From Vibrio inusitatus (GTDB lineage: Bacteria > Pseudomonadota > Gammaproteobacteria > Enterobacterales > Vibrionaceae), in contig AP024879.1 of assembly GCA_024346935.1 (NCBI GenBank), positions 124,001-188,000 on the forward strand: a stretch of DNA of 64,000 bases. Direction: 5' to 3'. Both the position numbers and the translations under genes were made by a program. Shown piece by piece: positions 44,956 through 54,913 of this stretch (position 1 is its first letter; each line of letters starts with the position of its first letter). Under the pieces are notes generated by a model. It made no database searches, was not told the DNA's origin, and worked only from the letters and a program-made list of their open reading frames with translations.

Positions 44956-46089
44956 ATGGAAGTATTTTTAATCATTTTGGCATTGGTAAGCTTACTTATT
45001 GGAGCTTATGGCTCGGTTGCACTAACCGAAGCAGGACAAATTATCAATTTGCCTCGAGATTGGGTCTTTGGCTATTTCAAACATAAGCGTAAGCTGAGTA
45101 TCGCAATTGCAATACTAGCCGCAGTGGTTGTATTTTCCGCGGTGAGTAATTCTCTGTTCACTCCTATTGGCTTAACTCTTTACGCATTAGCTGTTGTAGC
45201 TTGTCTATTTTTCATAAACATATTTGCTCCAATTATGTGGCTCCGTACTCAACAATACGGGGCTAAGTTCATGAGTGTGGCTGAAGCTGAATCTCGTCTA
45301 GCGGATGATACAGATGTGTTTGTCCTTGAAATAGACGGTGATGCAAGGGCTTATCCTCGTGATTCGATGCAAGTCCCGCATATTGTTGGTGACAAAGTTG
45401 GTGGTAAAGAAACCGTAATGAGCTATTGCGCATTGAGCAATTTGCCTGTGGCGTTTAATCCGAATATTAATGGAAAAGACACGGATTTGAAGGTCATCGC
45501 TCAAGTTAATAATAATTTAATCTTTACCGATACAAAAACAGGAGAGCTGTATCAGCAAGTAACGGCGACTGGGGAATATTCGAAAACCGAATTAGAACAG
45601 TATCCCGTGCAAAGGATGACTTGGGGAGCATTTAAGGCTCTTTATCCGGAAGGGAAAGTGTTTGATTACAAACCCAACGCTTTAGACAAACTGACGCTCA
45701 AATTGTTTGATAATGCTTTAAAAGATCATTATGCAGGCAAGCCTCTGTTCCCTACGTTGAATATGAATGATAAGCGCCTAGATTCGTCAGTGAAAATTTG
45801 GGGGGTCGTGGACGGAAATGAAGCTGTCGCCGCACATCCTGAGAGCTTTAGCGAAACATCTAAAATTCAGACTGAAATCAACGGGAAATCAGTATTATTT
45901 GTCCACTTTGAAAGTTATCAAACCGTTGGCGCTTTTTGGGTCGATCATAGTCGTGATTGGACCAACGCTGAAATCAGTGTCTACGGTGAATGTGAGGGTG
46001 AGAAATTACCAAGAGCAAAACTTTTCTCTGGGATGCCTTGGATGGTTTGGAGCCACTGGTTCCCTCATGGAAGTATTTTAAAAGGTTAG
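44956..46089 (+). CDS. DUF3179-family membrane protein
   Basis: A 377-residue protein with three to four N-terminal membrane segments (within residues 1-95), then a soluble DUF3179 domain: VFVLEIDGDARAYPRDSMQ, PHIVGDKVGG, MSYCALSNLPVAF. The Cys in SYCALS is conserved in the family. Function unknown. It stands between two related sulfatases and may serve the same pathway; that is positional inference. Confidence 0.82.
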   Translation: MEVFLIILALVSLLIGAYGSVALTEAGQIINLPRDWVFGYFKHKRKLSIAIAILAAVVVFSAVSNSLFTPIGLTLYALAVVACLFFINIFAPIMWLRTQQYGAKFMSVAEAESRLADDTDVFVLEIDGDARAYPRDSMQVPHIVGDKVGGKETVMSYCALSNLPVAFNPNINGKDTDLKVIAQVNNNLIFTDTKTGELYQQVTATGEYSKTELEQYPVQRMTWGAFKALYPEGKVFDYKPNALDKLTLKLFDNALKDHYAGKPLFPTLNMNDKRLDSSVKIWGVVDGNEAVAAHPESFSETSKIQTEINGKSVLFVHFESYQTVGAFWVDHSRDWTNAEISVYGECEGEKLPRAKLFSGMPWMVWSHWFPHGSILKG

Positions 46090-46165
46090 CTTTCTGACTA
46101 TGAATTAAGAACGAAACTCGAGTTGAATTTGAACTCAATAATATTACTAAGTAACGGAGTACTTG

Positions 46166-47842
46166 ATGTTATATCAAAAGCAATTTACTACCGGTTTGAT
46201 AGGGATGGCTTTAGCGATCCCAACTCTAGTGGTGGCAAAACCTATCGTGCAGGATGCACAGTACAACATATTGAAAGTTCAACACGAAGAAGAGTGGTCG
46301 AAAGCTGATAAGGATTTAGATAAAAAGCTCGCGGAGTTTAAAGCATCTAATGGTGGGAAGGCACCCAACTTCCTGTACATACTTATTGATGATATTGGGT
46401 TTGGTGATGTGGGCATTCCAGAACTGAATGCGGTCAGAGGTTATAAAACACCCAATATCAATCAATTTGCAGATGAAGGTATGCGTATGGCTCGTATGTA
46501 TACTGAACCGTCTTGTACTCCAACTCGTGTAGCAATGATGACGGGAAGACATCCTGTGCGAAACGGTATGGGTGATACTGCGGTTGATATTGCTGGATTT
46601 GGACTTGCAGCAGAGGAAGTGACTCTAGCTGAAATTATGTCTCAAGCGGGTTATGCAACAACGCATATCGGCAAATGGCATATGGGAGATATAGAAGAAG
46701 CATAGCCTCATAATCAAGGCTTTGACTACGCCGCTTTTCCTGTTCATCAACAAGGTCAATTGACCATATTTAATGACGACGCAGCGAATGAAGAAGTTTC
46801 TATTGGTATTGGTGAACGAAACTATGATTCCCGGTACACCTTAGACCATTGGTTTAGGCCAGATCCTGCTGCTATGGTCACGGCTTTAGAAGCAGTTAAA
46901 GGTGGCAAACCTCAAGAAGTCCATATGGAAGCAGGGGAGCGTTGGACAGAGAAGAAATATAAGGAGATGAACTACCGCTACCAAGATCAAGCCATTGAGC
47001 ATTTGCGTATATTAGCGAAGCAAGACAAACCATTCTTTTTGCAGTACTGGCCGCTTTATCCTCTATCAGCACCTCGTCTAGCGTATGACGAATACACGAC
47101 ACCTAATGGTGGTACCTACGTTGAAAAGATGAAGCTACTTGATCAGTGGATTGGGGATATTCTGGGCGAAATGGAAACTCTGGGGATTGCTGATAATACT
47201 ATCGTTGTCATCATGGGAGACAATGGACACTTTACCAAATATTCTCCGGGTAGTGGATATACTCCTATGGTGTTTAAGGGTGGTAAAACTGATGTTACTG
47301 AAGGCGGAGTGCGTGTTGACGCGTTTGTCCGTTGGCCAAAGATGATTGAAGAAGACAGCATTGCCGGTGATATTGTCCATGTTTCCGATCTATATACTAC
47401 GATGGCCCGTATCGCTGAGGCGACGGATTATATTCCTCGTGATCGAATTATTGATGGTATTGACCAAACGGCTTTATGGCTCAATGGTGATTCTCATGGT
47501 CGTAGAGATTACGTATATATATACAGTGGTAAGTCTTTGAAAGCGGTTGTTCGCGAGCAATATAAGTTGCAAGTGCCAGGCCCTGGGGAAAACCCTGTGG
47601 TGGCCAAATTCTACGATCTTTTCCGAGATACACGTGAAGAATGGCCTGTATCAACTGAAGTTGGAGCGTGGGGTGGTGCTGAGTTTGTTCGTGTAATAGA
47701 GCGCCACTTTCAGCGTAAAGCTAAGTACCCAGATAGCCCGCCAGCGTTTGGTGTACCTTATGAGGGAATCACTAATTTGCGACCTGAATCTAAGAAAGCG
47801 GTCGAAGCCTTCTTAATTAAGAAAAAAGCAGCAGAAATGTAA
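46166..47842 (+). pseudogene. Cys-type sulfatase interrupted by one amber codon
   Basis: A sulfatase of 558 codons whose frame is continuous apart from TAG at 46703-46705 (codon 180). The N-terminal part has a signal peptide, the active site C117-TPTR and HIGKWHMGDIEEA. Right after the TAG the same frame continues PHNQGFDYAAFPVHQQ. The paralog at 42991 reads GDIEESYPHNQGFDFAAFPVHQQ, so the TAG replaces a Tyr codon. No other stop or frameshift occurs in the remaining 378 codons. Either this is a recent pseudogene, or the amber is read through or suppressed. Start ATG 46166 has GGAG 7 bases upstream. Confidence 0.9.
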
Positions 47843-47864
47843 TCCTTTAATAAGCCGTGCATGA

Positions 47865-47898
47865 CTTGATCTCTGATTTAGGTTCGTAAGAGATCAAG
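47865..47898. terminator. Hairpin after the interrupted sulfatase
   Basis: CTTGATCTCT (47865-47874) pairs perfectly with AGAGATCAAG (47889-47898), 14-base loop; no T tract follows. Confidence 0.4.
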
Positions 47899-47921
47899 CC
47901 ATAAACCTTATAGGTTTCACA

Positions 47922-48350
47922 ATGAAAGTACTTATTAGTTTGTTCACCATGATTGTATTGAGTAACTTTACGATGGCCTCAATGAAAAACGGAAAAGAAA
48001 TAAATTCACTTTCTGATTTTAAATGGAACTATAGAGTCATTCTTATTAATCAATTGCACAGTGATATAGACTTTCAAAATGTACTTAACACAATGTCATC
48101 AGAAATTTCTGAAAGGCACATAGCTTGGTTTTTGCTGACGGAAGGTGACGTCATATCGAATCTTAACGTCCGTCTATCAAATGACATTCAACTTCAAATG
48201 CAAAACACGACCGCCTCATCGAATGTGGTACTTATAGGAAAAGATGGAGGGATTAAAATGAAGTTGGACGAATTAGATTTGCCTGCAATTTTTAGAGAAA
48301 TTGATTCAATGCCGATGCGACAAGCAGAAATGAATAATCAATTGCTGTAA
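47922..48350 (+). CDS. DUF4174-family exported protein
   Basis: A 142-residue protein with a signal peptide (cleavage near TMA-SM). The C-terminal part has the DUF4174 pattern VVLIGKDGGIKMKLDEL and IFREIDSMPMRQAEM. DUF4174 has a thioredoxin-like fold without the CxxC active site. Function unknown. It follows the interrupted sulfatase at 79 bases. Confidence 0.8.
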   Translation: MKVLISLFTMIVLSNFTMASMKNGKEINSLSDFKWNYRVILINQLHSDIDFQNVLNTMSSEISERHIAWFLLTEGDVISNLNVRLSNDIQLQMQNTTASSNVVLIGKDGGIKMKLDELDLPAIFREIDSMPMRQAEMNNQLL

Positions 48351-48360
48351 ACCAGATATA

Positions 48361-48405
48361 AAAATGCCACCTACGAGCGGACTCCTCTGGGTGGCATTTT
48401 TTTAT
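48361..48405. terminator. Intrinsic terminator
   Basis: AATGCCACC pairs with GGTGGCATT and runs into seven T; A's on the other side make it usable from both strands. Confidence 0.85.
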
Positions 48406-48463
48406 TTTTCACTTATGTAGTTGACGTTTTTTAGTCGTACTAAGCGCTCATGAATAGGGTTAA

Positions 48464-48856
48464 TTACTTTTCTTCATCCACTGTCCAGTGAATAATGACC
48501 TCTTTTTTACCCCACTCTCTCGCTTTCGCGACGTCGTTACCCATATAGATATCAATCTTCTTGGTCCAACGCTTATTCATTTTGTCTAGCACCAAATAAG
48601 TACCATCCAAACCTTCAATGGTAACTTCTTGATTGTGGGTCAGCCCCATTTCGATAAGATCGCGAGAAACGGCGATAGACTTCATGCCTGGCTTTAGAGT
48701 ATCTCCCCATGCGGCTAGATTTGGAGTTGAGTCAGTTTCACCAACACTAGAGGTATAAGCGCTAGCTGTTACCTTCAAGGATTGTTCGTTGCTGTCACAC
48801 CCTGAAAGAGCAAAAACAGCCAGTGTGATAGCGATATAAGAGTTAAATTTCTTCAT
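48464..48856 (-). CDS. 3D-domain lipoprotein
   Basis: A 130-residue lipoprotein (lipobox ALSGC, Cys 20) with a 3D/double-psi barrel domain. The motif VTASAYTSS and the three Asp-containing segments STPNLAAWGDTL, VLDKMNKRW and KKIDIYMG are typical. Similar domains occur in lytic transglycosylases (MltA) and cell-wall lytic proteins, but the Asp usage and short length leave the activity open. Single gene. Confidence 0.83.
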   Translation of the reverse strand: MKKFNSYIAITLAVFALSGCDSNEQSLKVTASAYTSSVGETDSTPNLAAWGDTLKPGMKSIAVSRDLIEMGLTHNQEVTIEGLDGTYLVLDKMNKRWTKKIDIYMGNDVAKAREWGKKEVIIHWTVDEEK

Positions 48857-49028
48857 TTATGTCTTCCATTACTTTTTAACGATCCATATTGCGAAAAACC
48901 ATAGAGCCTGTTGAGCGCTACTAAGCCATAGTAGCGTATTGCGCGATGTTTCAGCCATAACAAAATTTACTCATTGTTATAGAGCTTCAATTGTTGCTCC
49001 CTCGTTCTTTAAATATATGGACGGTGTA

Positions 49029-49190
49029 ATACCAATCGTACTAATTAACTGGTCATTCTAACTTGTTAAAATGCTTGATAACGGCGTTAGAATTTTTGAT
49101 TGTAGAATAACTACTTATCGAAAAGTTCTGCCTTGTTCTCGAGCATTTTTCCTGCGTTATTTCTGATCACTTACTTAGTGTGATTGGTAT
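49029..49190. mobile_element. MITE-like element with 16-bp terminal inverted repeats
   Basis: The 162-bp element begins ATACCAATCGTACTAA and ends TTAGTGTGATTGGTAT; the ends are inverted copies with 14 of 16 matches. It has no coding capacity. The ATACCAATC/GATTGGTAT ends are common in repeats of Vibrio and Shewanella genomes. Confidence 0.65.
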
Positions 49191-49230
49191 AAATGATGGG
49201 TAGAGTGCTATAAGTTACAAAGCAGATACA

Positions 49231-49270
49231 AAAACGCCACCTAAGAGAGAACTCTAGGTGGCGTTTTTTA
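49231..49270. terminator. Intrinsic terminator of the acetate transporter gene
   Basis: AAAACGCCACCTA and TAGGTGGCGTTTT pair, with A and T runs outside. It lies just after the satP stop on the minus strand. Confidence 0.85.
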
Positions 49271-49282
49271 TTGTATTTTTAT

Positions 49283-49879
49283 TTACGCAGTCGCGGTTTC
49301 TTGAGGCGCACTTGCTGCTAGTGCTGGTTTACCAACAGGTAAGATAGTACGACCGTACTCTGCATTGAGGACTTGAGCCATTGCAAAGTAGATTGCTGAT
49401 GCGCCACAGAAGATGCCTTCGATACCAGCAATAAAGCCAATAGTGCTGTTTCCAGTAAAGTCGTGAGCGGCAAGTAGGAAGAATAGTATGGTAAGTGAAC
49501 CGAAAACTACTTGCTTAGCGCGTGGGTAACGAAGCGAACCAATGAACATAAAGCCTGTGAATATGCCCCATAGAACGAGGAACCAAGCCATAAAGCCCGC
49601 AGGGCTTGCTGGTAAGCCCATGTATGGCATAACAATAATGCCAACAAGCGTTAGCCAAAATAGGCCATAAGATGTAAATGCAGTGGTACCGAAAGTATCA
49701 CCGCGTTTAAAGCACATAATGCCAACAATCACTTGGCTCAAGCCACCGTAGAAGATACCCATAGCGAGGATCATTGAATCCATAGGAAAGAATCCCGCGT
49801 TATGGATGTTCAGTAGAACGGTAGTCATACCGAAACCCATTAGGCCCAGTGGTGCTGGATTAGCCAGTTTGTTTGACAT
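49283..49879 (-). CDS. satP: Acetate/succinate transporter SatP (YaaH family)
   Basis: A 198-residue protein with six hydrophobic helices and the GPR1/FUN34/YaaH signature [14 protein letters not shown] at residues 7-20. The family takes up acetate and succinate with protons. It lies in its own transcription unit. Confidence 0.9.
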   Translation of the reverse strand: MSNKLANPAPLGLMGFGMTTVLLNIHNAGFFPMDSMILAMGIFYGGLSQVIVGIMCFKRGDTFGTTAFTSYGLFWLTLVGIIVMPYMGLPASPAGFMAWFLVLWGIFTGFMFIGSLRYPRAKQVVFGSLTILFFLLAAHDFTGNSTIGFIAGIEGIFCGASAIYFAMAQVLNAEYGRTILPVGKPALAASAPQETATA

Positions 49880-50092
49880 TTAGTTACCCTATTCAAAAAT
49901 GTGCGCAAAAAATCAACAGAGAGTTTAAAGTACAGCTGTTAAATTACAATAGAATGAATGTGCAAACTAAGATTCCATTTTGTACGACAAATAATTCTTG
50001 TAACAATACTGAAATGCTTTGTGCTTTAGTCGTAAAGAGTATTTTAACCAGCTAGATTAATCTTTTATTTATCACGATTGCTATTATCTCAT

Positions 50093-50129
50093 TGAAAAAA
50101 AGGAACCAGCAAAGCTGATTCCTTTAAAT
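50093..50129 (-). terminator. Terminator of the amino-acid permease gene
   Basis: On the minus strand AAAGGAATCAGC pairs with GCTGGTTCCTTT and is followed by T's, 23 bases after the permease stop. Confidence 0.75.
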
Positions 50130-50151
50130 GTTCGCTAAAGAAGCTACGTAG

Positions 50152-51513
50152 TTAATTTACTCTAGGTGATGATTTTGCATAAACGATCAATCCAAGACAT
50201 GCAATTACACCTGATAGTACGAATGAGGTGATATTGGATGGAACGAATCCATATAGTGCATAGCCTGTACCTGCGATAGCCAGAATCACAAACAGTGGTA
50301 GGGCTGGGACGCGAATAAGACGTTCCGTATCAGGCTGTGTTGAACGCAAACGCCAAACACCGATAAATAGCAATGCATAGATAATCCACATTAGCGCGAT
50401 AGGTAGGTCGCCATACAAATCAAAAATGCCATCGTGAATACCTGTTCCCGCAAGAACAAAGCCTACCAGCATGTAAACCGCTAGTAACGCTAGCATGGTT
50501 AATCCAGAACGCACCGGCAGGTTGGTTCTTGTGGAAACCGATAGTAGTGCTTGAGAGCCAATGAAGTTGCGGCGCATGGCAAGAGAATAAGGCATACGCA
50601 TACCTAAAAGCATCAAGCCGTTAAAGCCACCTAAAGCAGAAATCACGATAAAGAAGGAGAGAGTTCTCCCTAAGCTTTCACCAAATAGCAGATTAGCTAC
50701 GTCAGACACGCCCATTTCGCCCTTGGCAAAAGAGGCACCATCAGCTACCGACAGTAGCCCAAGCGTAAAGATAACGTAGACTAAACCGATGATTGCCAGA
50801 CCGCCGACCATAGCCAAAGGTAGATTGCGTTGTGGATTTTTGATTTCGTGCGCAATAGTGGTTACAAAAATCCAGCCGTCAAATGCAAACAAAACTGGAA
50901 TCATGGCAGCGGCAATAGCAGCGGCAAAACTAACTTGAGTTACTGAAGCAATCGCGTCAGCAGAAGCGGTAACTGCCTCCCCTTGGTAGAAGAAACCAAA
51001 TAACGCGATAGCCAGCAGCGGGATCAGTTTAATTAATGTCGCAATACGCTGAAGTAGTCCGCCCAAAGATTCTGCCAAAAGGTTAGCTGCAGCGAAAGTC
51101 ACGAAATACAGTGCAGAAAGGCCTGCGAGCACAGGTAGTGTGGGTTCGATCTGCAAAAACGCACAAGTAAATACCGCTGAGTAATAAAGGATAACAGCAA
51201 GAATGAGCGGGATATAAAGAACGGTTTGTACCCAACCGACGAAGAATCCAAAGCGTTCACCCCAAGCGGTTTCACTGAACGACATCAATCCGCCAGTTTT
51301 AGAACCCATTGATGCAATCTCTGAGATTACAATGGCTGCAATGGTCGTCAGCAATGCTGCTAAAACCCAAGCGATCACAGCATAGGTGCCATTTCCACCA
51401 GTGGCTTCTAGAACAGGACCTGCTTTAAAAAAGATGCCGATACCAACTACGATACCAACGACCAGTGACACAGCAGTACCTAAACCGTATTTAGGCTGTA
51501 ACTTTTCGTGCAC
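50152..51513 (-). CDS. APC-superfamily amino-acid permease
   Basis: A 453-residue protein with twelve hydrophobic segments. The opening VVGIVVGIGIFFKAGPVL contains the GIG(I/S)GIF-type substrate loop of APC transporters, and LFAFDGWIFVTTIAHEIKNPQRN is the conserved centre found in LAT/SteT-type exchangers. Substrate not readable. Monocistronic. Confidence 0.87.
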   Translation of the reverse strand: MHEKLQPKYGLGTAVSLVVGIVVGIGIFFKAGPVLEATGGNGTYAVIAWVLAALLTTIAAIVISEIASMGSKTGGLMSFSETAWGERFGFFVGWVQTVLYIPLILAVILYYSAVFTCAFLQIEPTLPVLAGLSALYFVTFAAANLLAESLGGLLQRIATLIKLIPLLAIALFGFFYQGEAVTASADAIASVTQVSFAAAIAAAMIPVLFAFDGWIFVTTIAHEIKNPQRNLPLAMVGGLAIIGLVYVIFTLGLLSVADGASFAKGEMGVSDVANLLFGESLGRTLSFFIVISALGGFNGLMLLGMRMPYSLAMRRNFIGSQALLSVSTRTNLPVRSGLTMLALLAVYMLVGFVLAGTGIHDGIFDLYGDLPIALMWIIYALLFIGVWRLRSTQPDTERLIRVPALPLFVILAIAGTGYALYGFVPSNITSFVLSGVIACLGLIVYAKSSPRVN

Positions 51514-51703
51514 TTTAACTACCTCAATTAACGTCTAGCAAAAATCTTGAGTGCTAAAACTCAAGCAATATATTTTAAGGCGAGGATTTTAGACTAACCA
51601 CAAAAAAAAGCGACCTTAGTTACTCATGTTAATGCTAAAGAGAAGGTGTATCGGAAGGAAAACTTAGGTTTCAGACTATCTTTGAATCGCTAAGGGAGAA
51701 ATG

Positions 51704-52339
51704 TTATTGGATAAAGGACTTTGCTTGGTTGATGCTGTTGATTATTTTAGCTCTATCAACGCCCAAGCGATTGGAGTCAAGAATCATGTTCCAGTGGGTA
51801 ATGGCTTCTTTGTATCTAGCACTCATGAAGTGATCTGAAGCTATCAGTTGCAGCGCTGTCTCGTTAAATGGGTCCATCTCTAGAGTAATATCTAATAAGC
51901 GCTGAACATCAGACGTAATGGTTTGTGAGTGTTGATAATACTGAGCAGTGGCTAGGGCGGCAAACTGCCCTGCATAAGGGGCTTTAGAAAGCCTTATTGC
52001 ATAGTCAAAGCAGGTGGTTGCGGAATCAAATTCATATTGCTCCATATAAAGCTGACCAAGCTCGAACCATACCTTTGCATTGTTAGGATTGTCAGTTAGA
52101 CGTTGCTGCTTGTTCTCCATCACCTGTTCAATGGTGAGAGGCTCTACGGCAAGAATAGGTGAGGGTAACTCGTCTTTTAGGACAAGCCAAACCCCCGATG
52201 CTAGAGTAAAAACAACCACAGTCATCAAACTGGCTAGGGTCAGACTGGCTTTATTTGACAGTTGTTTACGCAGCGCAGCATACAGAATGCTCGCTGTGAT
52301 TAAGACCAAGCTGGATAATATAGCCGCTGTGCCCTGCAT
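51704..52339 (-). CDS. nrfG: NrfG-like TPR protein
   Basis: A 211-residue protein with two N-terminal membrane helices (about residues 5-25 and 35-55) and a TPR domain (about 85-205). The pattern WFELGQLYMEQYEFDSAT...LATAQYYQHSQ is close to E. coli NrfG, which helps attach haem to the unusual CxxCK site of NrfA. It follows nrfA by 83 bases on the same strand, with a stable hairpin in the gap. The remaining nrf genes are on the other strand. Confidence 0.88.
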   Translation of the reverse strand: MQGTAAILSSLVLITASILYAALRKQLSNKASLTLASLMTVVVFTLASGVWLVLKDELPSPILAVEPLTIEQVMENKQQRLTDNPNNAKVWFELGQLYMEQYEFDSATTCFDYAIRLSKAPYAGQFAALATAQYYQHSQTITSDVQRLLDITLEMDPFNETALQLIASDHFMSARYKEAITHWNMILDSNRLGVDRAKIINSINQAKSFIQ

Positions 52340-52357
52340 TGATTTTCCTATGACAAT

Positions 52358-52382
52358 GAGGCTCCGAAATCATCGGAGCCTC
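52358..52382 (-). other. Stable hairpin between nrfA and nrfG
   Basis: GAGGCTCCGA and TCGGAGCCTC form a perfect 10-bp stem with a 5-base loop and no T tract. It may stabilise the nrfA message or lower nrfG expression by partial termination. Confidence 0.6.
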
Positions 52383-52422
52383 TGTTAGGTTGTTATTGTA
52401 GTCAGCCTATCTTAAGTAAAGC

Positions 52423-53844
52423 TTAATATTTTGCTTCACGAGCTTTGGCTTCTTCTTCCCATTTTGGCACAACAGTTTTTAAGAAGTGTTCTTTCTCTGC
52501 ATTCATAGCGTCCATATCCATGCCAAGAGCGGCTTGTGCTTTCTCTTTGGTTGAGATATCAGGGATTTGTACTGGTTCTGTAATTCCTTTTTTTGCAAGA
52601 AGGCGAATAGTCTTGGTTCTTGCGTCTGCTGCTCTATCTACAGCGGTACCTAGAACTTCTAGTGCAATCTCAGGAGCATGCATGTGCACTCCGTGTGATG
52701 CGATAGCGTAATCCCAGCGCCATTGAGCATGACGTATGTCTTGAAGGATTGGCTCCATTTCTTTCTCTGTTGCCCCAGCATCCCAAGCGGCCTTCGCCTC
52801 AAAGTGAGCAGCAACAATTTGCTTCTCTGCGGTGAGTTTCATATTTAGCACTTGCGCTTTACGCGTTGAAACTATGCCTTGAAGTTGCTCTTTGCTTTGA
52901 GTGTGACAGTTTGCACAAGTATCTTCGAAGCGGTCAAAAGGATTACCAATTTTATGATCGGTATAAATTGTGCCATCTTCTCTTTCGACTTTAGGCATAT
53001 GACAGTCAGCACACACAACGTTGTTCTTGCCGTGAATACCATCGCGCCAAGTTTCGTAGCCTGGGTGCTGAGCTTTTAGCATTGGGGCTTTAGATACGCC
53101 ATGGGTCCAGTCCGCAAAACCTAGGGCATCGTAATAAAGTTCCATTTCACCAACACTTGTGCCCATATCCCAAGGGAATTTAACGGCATTTTTAGCGTCT
53201 TTTACAAAGTAGTACTCAACGTGACATTGCGCACAAACACTAGCTTGTTGGTCTAGACGAGATTGCTCTTCGAAAGGCTTACCAATAGCTTGCATGGCGC
53301 GATCGACATAAGGGCGAGTAATGGCTAGCTCAGGCTCTCCATTTTTGAATTTTTCACTACCGGTATCATGACAGTCAGAACAGCCAATCGGGTTTACGAT
53401 TTCACCACCAAGACGAGCCCATTTACCTTCAAAATATCCGTCTTCTCCACGCTCGTCAATGACACGAGCAACGTCAGGGCTCTTACAACTCCAACACGCC
53501 ATTGGCATAGGACCAGACTCAGCATCCGTAGGCCCGCCAGTACGCAAGGTTTGTCTTACATCGTCAATGGCATAAAAATGCCCACGAGCTTTGTTGTAAT
53601 CTTTAGCAAAGCCATAGCCTGCCCACATGATCACCATATTTGGATCTCCTGCGAGCGCATCGTCTATTTCTTCACTTTCACTGGTAGCTTTCCAGCTATG
53701 GTACTGATCGGGATGTGCTTCTTCGAATGCTTGATTGCGCGGATCAATGCGCACTCCATCCTCGGCAGACGCAAAAGCACTGCAGGTCAAAAGACCTAAC
53801 AAAGCTATAGGCGCGAAAAACCCTAGTTTCCACTGTTTGTTCAC
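52423..53844 (-). CDS. nrfA: NrfA, pentahaem cytochrome c nitrite reductase
   Basis: A 473-residue periplasmic enzyme that reduces nitrite to ammonium with six electrons. Signal peptide at residues 1-27. It has the CWSCK active-site haem motif and four CxxCH sites (CSDCH, CAQCH, CADCH, CANCH), exactly the NrfA set. The Lys-ligated haem requires NrfE/F/G, all present nearby. A perfect FNR box lies 152 bases upstream of the start, fitting anaerobic induction. Confidence 0.98.
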   Translation of the reverse strand: MNKQWKLGFFAPIALLGLLTCSAFASAEDGVRIDPRNQAFEEAHPDQYHSWKATSESEEIDDALAGDPNMVIMWAGYGFAKDYNKARGHFYAIDDVRQTLRTGGPTDAESGPMPMACWSCKSPDVARVIDERGEDGYFEGKWARLGGEIVNPIGCSDCHDTGSEKFKNGEPELAITRPYVDRAMQAIGKPFEEQSRLDQQASVCAQCHVEYYFVKDAKNAVKFPWDMGTSVGEMELYYDALGFADWTHGVSKAPMLKAQHPGYETWRDGIHGKNNVVCADCHMPKVEREDGTIYTDHKIGNPFDRFEDTCANCHTQSKEQLQGIVSTRKAQVLNMKLTAEKQIVAAHFEAKAAWDAGATEKEMEPILQDIRHAQWRWDYAIASHGVHMHAPEIALEVLGTAVDRAADARTKTIRLLAKKGITEPVQIPDISTKEKAQAALGMDMDAMNAEKEHFLKTVVPKWEEEAKAREAKY

Positions 53845-54320
53845 AATGCTATCTCCATATTCTCATTTTATGAATTGCGTTGTGGGGCAGGTTCCTAAAA
53901 AGAATTGGAGGTGAAGCCTATACGGTGGAACATTATAGACAACGGGATAAGTGTAAGTGAAAAATAAGAGCTCACCCTAGTTAATAATAGCTAGCTTGAT
54001 CTGGATCAATTTAAGCTGTAGGTGTAGATCACAAAGATAGAATCATATGTAAAGAATAGTTCATTAGATGAGTTATTAATTAAAATTCAATAGCTTACGT
54101 TATAGTCTTCTGTTGGTTTTAATCGATCTATGTCACTAATCTCTATTAACAAACTCGTTATGTAGCACATTCGCCACTATTATTATTGAGTAAAGCGTTG
54201 TGGCTTATCCTAAATAAGAATTGATTGCACTTGGCTTGAATTATTTTTGAGCTAAGAGTTGTTAATTAGTGGTCGAAATAAATTGGACTAAATTCTATTT
54301 CGATTTAAGGGAAGGATACG
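53845..54320. other. Divergent control region between nrfA and nrfB
   Basis: The 476 A/T-rich bases contain the perfect FNR box at 53996-54009 on the nrfA side. I found no equally good box near nrfB, and no coding frame. Confidence 0.5.
53996..54009. promoter_or_regulatory. Perfect FNR box, nrfA side
   Basis: TTGAT-CTGG-ATCAA matches the FNR consensus at every fixed position. It is 152 bases upstream of nrfA and 311 bases upstream of nrfB. Confidence 0.85.
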
Positions 54321-54905
54321 ATGGGCAATATTAAATTGACCTTAGCCACACTGCTCCAAGCTTTATTAGCACTGTGCCTATTTGGTTATTCTATTAATGC
54401 TTTGGCCAATGATGGTGTCCCTAGTGATTCAGCGACATCAGAACGTTTTAAAGTAGAGTTAATAAGAGACAAAGATTACAAATGTACTCAATGCCACAAA
54501 GACTCTAAACACACTTTAGCTGGATCTCATGGACAGAATGTCATCGATGCAATCGGTAAAGAAGCCAATTGTACGGACTGTCATAGTAATATCGGGCCAG
54601 ATCACCGCGACGGTGGAACAACCGTCATCAAATACTCTGATGCGCAGTCGCAATTAGGGACGGATAAGCAACAGTTATCTCCTGAAATGATTCTTAAAGC
54701 AAACAGCACTTGTATGGATTGTCATACGCCTGAAAGTTTGCGTGAATCTAGTTGGACGCATGATGTCCATGCCAAGAACTTAACATGTTCGAACTGCCAT
54801 ACCGTTCACGGGACTGATGCCAAGGTGTTGTCCTATGATCATAAGGCTGTCGTTGGTATGTGTGTCGATTGTCATTCAGACTTCAACCACAAGCGCGAAG
54901 AGTAG
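54321..54905 (+). CDS. nrfB: NrfB, pentahaem electron donor to NrfA
   Basis: A 194-residue exported cytochrome with a signal peptide (residues about 1-29) and five CxxCH sites: CTQCH, CTDCH, CMDCH, CSNCH, CVDCH. It passes electrons from the NrfCD quinol complex to NrfA. First gene of nrfBCDEF, start supported by GGAAGGA. Confidence 0.96.
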   Translation: MGNIKLTLATLLQALLALCLFGYSINALANDGVPSDSATSERFKVELIRDKDYKCTQCHKDSKHTLAGSHGQNVIDAIGKEANCTDCHSNIGPDHRDGGTTVIKYSDAQSQLGTDKQQLSPEMILKANSTCMDCHTPESLRESSWTHDVHAKNLTCSNCHTVHGTDAKVLSYDHKAVVGMCVDCHSDFNHKREE

Positions 54906-54913
54906 GAGGTGAT

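Larger units (their letters stand above)
48857..49282. other. Intergenic region holding a MITE-like element
   Basis: Between the 3D-domain gene and the acetate transporter there is no coding frame. The stretch is occupied by the palindromic element at 49029-49190 and the terminator at 49231-49270. Confidence 0.5.

Noticed and set aside
54020..54040. CRP site near the nrf promoters
   Set aside because: Only the half TAGATCACA fits; the other half does not match TGTGA.
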